The translations under genes were made by a program, and so were the position numbers. Positions 27,170 through 33,625 of a DNA stretch of 33,625 bases are shown here, piece by piece. The stretch's first letter is position 1. Every line of letters begins with the position of its first letter. The notes beneath the pieces were generated by a model that was given only the letters and a program-made list of their open reading frames with translations, was not told the origin of the DNA and made no database searches. Source of the DNA: Lingula anatina (taxonomy: Eukaryota; Brachiopoda; Lingulata; Lingulida; Lingulidae); NCBI RefSeq assembly GCF_001039355.2, contig NW_019773683.1, forward strand, positions 1 through 33,625, written 5' to 3'.

Positions 27170-29960
27170 TCACATTGATAAGGCCTAACAAAAGGCTAAG
27201 GTTACAAGCCCTAAAATGTTAGGGTAGGTAGGGACTTCCTATTATTACTATCATGGTTATAATTAAGTACACTCTATACACTCTCATCTCTATATAATGT
27301 ATTTAATGGTGTCATGTTGCAAAACAACTTTCCGAAAACAACTAAACTGCACTAGATTATTTATATGCTGTATACTGTATGAATATATTGGATGCGAATT
27401 TACCTGTAATATGTGATTTCTTCCATTTAAATTAAATGTTTCTGGTATTTATGGTTTTAGTTTAATATGTGTCAACCCACCATATTAAATTTATAACTGC
27501 GCCTTTCTGAAGTGTGTTTTGCCTCTACTGGTAGTACATGGCTGGTAAATGGCTTTGCTCAATCGTTCATACATGTATGAAAACTAAGCGCCCCCGTGCG
27601 AATCCCGTGCGAACTATAAGTGCCCCTAGAGAGTAAACGTCGAACTTCAGATCAAAATAAAAACGACGATCGAAATAGCGAATTTTGCCAGATTTCAACA
27701 ATTTTGATCAATTTTCACAGTGTTGGAAATTCGTGGAAAATGCCAGCCAGAAACCAGGACTGACAACTCCAAAAGGTTAGGGCCTACACGTGTACCGATT
27801 GTTTAGTTTAATTTAAGGCAATTGGACATAAATGAAAAAAATTCCAAATAATCGTCCGCTAAGCCCTAAGAAATTACTACAAATCATACCCTTGCTTGCG
27901 AGATTCACATAAAATTATGGCTGCGCCAATGAAAACGATAGGCCTATATTATGGTTTCTTTTATGGTTCTTTTTATATAAATTTCTAGTTAATTTCTGAA
28001 ATTAAATTCTATGAAAACTACGAATATGACGATTGCTTCATAAGTTTCTCGTGAATAAGTTACCAGACCAGGTCGGACGGGCACCCATGTCCAACACTGA
28101 TTTTTCAATATAAAAGGACAGGTTTTTTTCCTTAGGCCTTAGTGTTGATAAATAATAAATGGGTAGGGTATATCATGAAATTTATATTGCTAGCTGATAT
28201 TTAGGGATTTAGGGATTCTCTTTATATACTAGGCTCCTAAATGTAGGCCTATATCTAATATGCTTTATATACTGTGTAAAAGTCTTTTATATTAATATAC
28301 ATTTATAATAATAACAATGAAAAAGAAAAAAGAGACTAAGTGGGAATTGCAACCACTCCGTCGTTGGAGATCGTTGGACGTTACCACTGGGCCACCAAAA
28401 ATTGCTCCATGTAGGCCTATATTTGACGTAGTGTTTTATTACCAAACGGCACCGTTCGCCCTCTTAAATACCAAAATTAAAGGGGTTCAGGGCCCTCCTG
28501 ACCCCCCCCCCCTCTCTAAATCCGCCACTGATTAAGCTGTTTTTTTTTTTTTTTTTTGGTTAATCCTAGATATTGATCTATATTGTGTAGCACTTGTACT
28601 TTCCCTCCATTAGTCTAGACATGATTATATAATGTATATCATACTGTTTATGGTAATCACTCTGCGGATTACTTCTTGTATTTGTATTTGATCATGCCCG
28701 GATGTAGGCGATTGTCAATAAACTTCTGAATCTGGTCCTGATTTGTAGTTTGTTCTGTTTGAGTACTAAGTAGTTCTTTTGCGAAAGGAGGTAATAAAAT
28801 TATACAGCGGAAAGTAACCTTGTCCTCGTTTGGTTGCAGAATCTGAAAAAGTCGTCGCAGACGTGACGGGAGAGTCATAGATGAATTTTTAATTTTAGGT
28901 AAAAAAGGGAATGGTTAATTAATTACTTAGAAAAGTGTTTGATACGAACGAGTCACGTAAGTTTACTTGTTACAGTAGGGTGCATACATGATTTTTTCTA
29001 ATTGGTCTAGAGACTTGAAATGTGGTAGATCTGCACAGATAGACGCATTTTCAGTATGAATACACCTTTAAAATCTTTAATCTATCTCATTTAGATCAAA
29101 AGTGATTCAAGTTTGAGTGACACCAAGTCTGTCATTTGTTTCAGACGCCACTTTCAAAAATGAGTCAAAAGTTGCACCACTTTTCACCCCCTAATAATGC
29201 CATAGAAACTTGGAATCTACCACATAAGAAGGAGAGGAGCTACGCATGAACATTCAATTCAAATTTTGATTCTAGGATTCTAGGATCTAGCTGCAAAAGG
29301 CCTATTGTTAGTGAAAGGGGCTGATATGATGGTGATTTCTACGTGCTGCTTTGAAAAAAAAAAAAATAACTGATAAATTTCAGTTTAATCCCTTTTAGAC
29401 TTTGTCAGTTAGCCCAACAGAATATTTAAGAAGGATCCAACAAAATAAATATGCCTTACCTTAGCCAGCAATTTCAGAGGGGGGGTTCGTTTTCTGAAAA
29501 AGTGGACCTTTGACCATAAAATCCTCAAGTACATATGTCAAATTTTACCCAGAGTGGACCTTTTCCCAGCACAAAGGGTGGTTCTTTCGAACCCCCCCCC
29601 CCCCCCGAACCCCCCCTGGCTACAGGCCTGCTATGTACCCAGCTACTTTAATTTTACTGCATTTGTCACCAGGTCACTGTAACCCACATGAAGACATCAT
29701 CTAAGTCACTGTAAGCAAGCCCTGAGCTGGGCACAACTTTGGAGTGTAATGTCTCTTGTGTGTGTATGTGTGTGTGTGCCTGATCTTTAGGTGGCATGCT
29801 GATTCAAATGGATTTTCAGTCGATTATGGTGATGTAATGTTATTGCAGGCCATGTCACCTACGTCATCTTGTGGCATCACAAAGTAAGAATTTACGTAAC
29901 CCTAACTTTTATGAAATTGTCTAACAAGGCCTATTGATGGAATATATTATTGCTTTGTTT
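27170..29960. other. Gene-free interval
   Basis: No domain-bearing frame found on either strand. It includes three TAGGCCTA palindromes (27948-28420), a C-run with a nearby T-run (28503-28558) resembling the repeat at 22370, a second copy of the 149-bp insertion repeat (29483-29632), and a (TG)n tract (29756-29780). Confidence 0.5.
29483..29632. repeat. Second copy of the 22249-type interspersed repeat
   Basis: CTGAAAAAGTGGACCTTTGACC, in part, then ATTTTACCCAGAGTGGACC, CTTTTCCCAGCA and a C-run closing in CCCTGGCTACAGGCCTG, in the same order as 22258-22397. Confidence 0.75.
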
Positions 29961-29967
29961 ATTTTAG

Positions 29968-30205
29968 GAAAAACAGATGATGTCTCAAATTTGAACCATT
30001 CATGGAGGAGCAGCTTTATGAAGGGGTAACAGGAGTTTCACTGCAGTAAAAGCTGTTTTCTCCCAGATCACTGGCCATCAGTCCTCCATCCATCACAAGT
30101 CAACTAACTGATCCCAGGATCCAGACTAATTTATCAAGAACCAAGCATATCTATCCTTTTTCCCCCTCAGAAAGAAAACACATCTTTGGACACTTTCACA
30201 GTATT
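29968..30205 (+). other. Probable 5' UTR exon of the membrane-protein gene
   Basis: TTTGTTTATTTTAG|G at 29955-29968 is a good splice acceptor after a pyrimidine tract. The 238 bp between it and the ATG contains short stop-limited frames only. A non-coding upstream exon would lie to the left; I could not identify it. Confidence 0.4.
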
Positions 30206-30799
30206 ATGAAAGCCCAGTTGAGCACATCTCTCTCTGACCTCATCCTGGCATTAGTCAGTTACCATGGCACTTGGTCTCTATGGCAACACAACAAGATGGC
30301 ATCAGTTGGATTGCTCATTGTTGCCATGGCAGCCAGTTGTGGAACAATAAGGTTCTACTTCAATCGGCCGAGTGAAAGGTTGATCTGTTTACACACTACA
30401 TTATCCTGGCTGGGTGCTACATTGGGTCTTCCGTTTGTTGCTGTAGGTTATGCACAACATAACCAAACTTATATTGTAGCCCATGCCAATATAGCAGTTC
30501 CAGTGGCTTATTTCTTATCCCACAAGTTCCTGTCAGGTGAACTGAGAAAGAAGACTGCCATGCTTGTTACAGGGGTGGCAATATTATCTGTGTTAATACT
30601 CAGTACTTTAAAGTTTAATCCATATGCACTGACAGGGGCGTTAGCATATGTGGCCTCTGGGGCTGTGGGAACAGATGGGCTTGGCCCCCTTGACCTTCCC
30701 AGGGTGGACTGGTTTCACTACCTTCTAGTCGTTGGCAATGTCGCCTTTGTGTTGGCCCTGAGTCAACGTGCAGAACCAGTGTTTTACAAGAAGCATTAA
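30206..30799 (+). CDS. Small multi-pass membrane protein, family not assigned
   Basis: 197 aa in one exon, starting MKAQLSTSLS with A at -3 of the ATG. Hydrophobic segments at about 8-20, 31-48, 63-82, 89-105, 117-134, 139-156 and 170-186 suggest six or seven membrane passes. Polar turns between them carry NRPSER, HKFLSGELRKK and DLPRVDWFHY; the C-terminus YKKH is a dilysine-like signal that could favour ER residence. No catalytic motif is obvious. TMEM276-type or TMEM86/YhhN-type small membrane proteins are the first families to test, but I cannot confirm either from sequence alone. The composition is less AT-rich than its surroundings and the frame is clean, unlike the repeats elsewhere, so this is likely a real host gene. 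AATAAA sites follow at ~31324 and ~31844. Confidence 0.78.
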   Translation: MKAQLSTSLSDLILALVSYHGTWSLWQHNKMASVGLLIVAMAASCGTIRFYFNRPSERLICLHTTLSWLGATLGLPFVAVGYAQHNQTYIVAHANIAVPVAYFLSHKFLSGELRKKTAMLVTGVAILSVLILSTLKFNPYALTGALAYVASGAVGTDGLGPLDLPRVDWFHYLLVVGNVAFVLALSQRAEPVFYKKH

Positions 30800-32731
30800 A
30801 GCAAAGAATTTCAAGCTGCATGCTACGTAGCTTATAATTGACTCTTTTTTTGATTTCACCCAAATATTGACCTTGGTTAAAAAAAATTACATTAATAGTG
30901 CACAAGGATTTTAATGAAGCTGGCATTTACAGGTAGTCTTGTTGAAATTACCATTGTTAGGTTCAGTATGCAAATTTGCATATTCAGCTAGATTTGTGAA
31001 TGACAAGTTTAAATTTAACATATTCCAGGTTGTAAATGTTTTGCAACATTCTACACTGTAACTACAACTGTTGACTATAAGAAAAATCCACATGGTGATT
31101 CAAAGAAATATCAGTTTATTTAGTCTTGAGCCCAAAGCAACCACCTGCCTCTGGTTTAAAATCAGGTGGAAACTTTCGTCTTGGACATAAAAGCTTTTTA
31201 ACATTCCAAAAGCAGTTCACATTGCATTTAATTTCTACTAGATATTTGCATTAGTGTATGTGACATTCAAAAATATTTGCACTTTTAAAGGATATATTAA
31301 ATATTAATTTTGATTGAAGTCCCAATAAATAATTTGACATTTACAAGAGTTCAGAGCATTTGCTGTGCTTTGAGAAAGGTCACATAGTTTGAGATTTTTT
31401 TGTTTTGCACAGTGTACCGTTTTACAAAGATTCTGATGAAGTTAAAAGCTTGATTATTTTTATTTCTCCACAAACTTACAATCAAAACATCCTCAATACA
31501 TTGAAATCTATTCTGAGAGACTAACAACAATTGCCATCCTGTCTTCATTTCATGTGCACTCTCATTTACATGTAAACAAAATTTATTAAACTGTTTTTAT
31601 ATAATTTACATATTATTGATCATAGCCACCACAAATTTCTCCCAAATTAAATCTCATTTGATTCCATCAAGCACCTTTTTATTATCCAATCTCTTGACTG
31701 CTACAGAACAGTGCAATTGACACATCCCCACTCCCTTTCAATGATTTAATACTGTTATATATATAATATTGAACAATGATTCAAATTAACTTAAATGCAA
31801 TACATTTCAATGTGGTATGTACATAAGTATACAGAAATTATAAATAAAAGCATCAAGTCTACTTTCCAACACCAAATGCTTTACCTGAAGTATAATGGTA
31901 TTACATTTACTTCCCTGCATGCATACATCTACTCACATTATAATAGCGTTATTAAAACCATAGAATGAAAACTTGATGTATTTATTAACTGGCTGAAGGA
32001 CCCATCTACACTACAAGTTAGTTTCAACTTAAAGTTCATCAAATACAACTGTTTGCCTGCCAGCCGGTATTTATTATCTAATAATAAATAACTGATTGCA
32101 AATCAAATAAACTTTGGTAAATGTTTCTGTAAGCCCATGTTTATAAACCACTGAGGGTTGCCCTAGTAAACCATTTGGCAGTCTGGATGATTGAATAACC
32201 TAGGAATAATAAACCACACATTTCAAAGTCATTGACTCATTGTTATACAACAGAATAATAATAATACCTCAAATCCAGGAATAAATATATTAAGTGCTCA
32301 TAAATACAGTTTTATCTAATTATTTTTCCACAATAAAACCAGCATCTACCTATATTTTTTCTGTGTCTTTGGGAAAACAAAAAGTTGAAAGATAGTAAAG
32401 AAGATAAAATTGTGCAGCAATGATCTTTGGCCAGGGGAAGGATTTGGGAGTATACAAAAATGTTCACGCCCCCCTGTACATTGATGATCATTACACAACC
32501 TGGCTGTAGAGACTGGGCGGTGGTCCAGAATCCCTGAGGACAGATGCCTGTGTAGCTGTGGGACAATAATGCAAACTATTATGGTAATTATCGTACTCTT
32601 TAGTTCAGTAACTCATGATACCATAATGGAACATTTGATTTCCATAGTGTAGAAGATATGTGCAAAGTTCCAGCAAGCAGTCTAATATCTTAATTATATG
32701 ACTTCCAATAAGTTTTGCTTCACAATATTAA

Positions 32732-32735
<4 letters not shown>

Positions 32736-32787
<52 letters not shown>
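32736..32787. repeat. (AT)n microsatellite
   Basis: About 26 uninterrupted AT units. Confidence 0.95.
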
Positions 32788-32788
<1 letters not shown>

Positions 32789-33167
32789 CTCACATGAAAA
32801 AAAAGACAAGATATGTAGTTATTCTGAGCACATATATTTAAACTGTAATTCTTATCTTTACACACAAAAAAGACAAAATGAACTTCCATTCAACTCCCTT
32901 GAGCCAGCTTAAGAGAAGCAAGTTCCACATGGATTCTCCATGAGGCAAGTCATTTCAAGTTCTCATCTCTATCTACACTCTGTCTTTATTGCCCACAATG
33001 GCAAAATGGATATGATTGCATGAACTAAATAGATCTGAGGTGAGAGAGATGTTCTGTTTCTTTTTCCCACCGAAATCAGTCTGTCAAAGAAAATTACTCC
33101 CAGCACTATAACCTTCACATCACAGTCTTCCTTTTCACTGTTGTCCCTGCAAAACACACACACAAAT

Positions 33168-33194
33168 TTAGAGAGAGAGAGAAAGAGAGAGAGA
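33168..33194. repeat. (AG)n tract
   Basis: TTTAGAGAGAGAGAGAAAGA followed by GAGAGAGAGAA; one AAA interruption. Confidence 0.9.
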
Positions 33195-33625
33195 ACACTA
33201 TTCTTTAGCATAGAATGCTACATCCATATCCTTTTCTTTAATGAAAAGTAAACTTCACGATAAACTGAAACTCAATATTGAACAGTATTTTCATAATTAA
33301 AAACAAGGCATTTTTACATTAGGGCAATATACCATGAACATCAAGATAATATGAATTAACTAGAGGATCAGAGAGGCGATACCGCCTCCGAATATTGTAC
33401 CACCAGCTGGAGCAAGCGCATTCGTATAGACCCCCACATACACAAAGTAAGGGACACAGCCACCAGTCTTGTGCTTGACAAGCTGTAAAAATGCAATCAA
33501 CAAGAATTTTCAAAATATGCAAAAAATATATATAACTTAAAATGGTACAATCAAAGTTAATTCATCGTAAGGTAGGTCAAAGGTCAATTTCAAGGTCACA
33601 GTAAATTGCCAGTATATGACTTCCT

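Larger units (their letters stand above)
30800..33625. other. 3' UTR of the membrane-protein gene, then gene-free sequence
   Basis: AT-rich without recognisable domains on either strand. Candidate polyadenylation signals: AATAAA at ~31324 and ~31844. Also holds (AT)n at 32736-32787 and an AG-rich tract at 33168-33194. Short minus-strand frames near 32312-33522 have no motif; they could include 3' UTR of a gene beyond the window. Confidence 0.5.

Noticed and set aside
32715-32912. Coding frame across (AT)n
   Set aside because: Low-complexity translation with no motif.
1-33625. tRNA or rRNA genes
   Set aside because: No cloverleaf with A- and B-box or rRNA core sequence was recognised by eye on either strand; the PBS is complementary to a tRNA end but is not a tRNA.

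Overview
This is eukaryotic, AT-rich DNA of animal type. A gene is split by a GT-AG intron, there are LTR, Penelope-like and Tc1/pogo/Harbinger elements, long (TA)n tracts, and the palindrome TAGGCCTA is over-represented. A marine invertebrate, perhaps an ambulacrarian, would fit, but I cannot name the species. Most of the window is transposon debris nested inside older transposon debris.

Layout. 1-187 is a long palindromic repeat. 1687-5768 is a Ty3/gypsy-type LTR element on the minus strand with both LTRs, a primer-binding site and a polypurine tract. It keeps only a broken integrase and is interrupted by a decayed PIF/Harbinger element (2414-4253). 5769-8620 holds simple repeats and no gene. 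8620-11160 carries the first of a family of GT32-type glycosyltransferase genes (two exons, minus strand). 11500-12240 holds two short inverted-repeat elements. 12286-12676 and 18596-19125 are the two halves of one kind of Penelope-like retroelement (RT C-terminus, then GIY-YIG nuclease), separated by gypsy sequence and a complete-looking 3.47 kb pogo-like DNA transposon (12680-16150).

The pogo-like transposon is the most striking object. Its single 814-aa open reading frame joins DNA-binding helices, a DDD transposase core, five 23-aa tandem repeats, an OTU cysteine-protease domain with its Cys and His in place, a basic tail and a PHD-type zinc finger. It has terminal inverted repeats, TA target duplication and eight GTTGGAAC motifs near its ends.

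20300-27170 is a segmentally duplicated block: a second intact GT32 gene (21761-23437), a frameshifted and internally deleted third copy (24367-24876), and a fourth relic split by a 1660-bp Tc1-like element (25216-26875). Foldback and MITE-like repeats lie between them. 30206-30799 encodes a small multi-pass membrane protein, the only apparently single-copy host gene. The rest of the right end shows no convincing gene.

Three isolated N bases (9784, 12677, 16743) sit at repeat boundaries and behave like contig joins, so the order of pieces around them should not be trusted. All identities and counts below were judged by eye.
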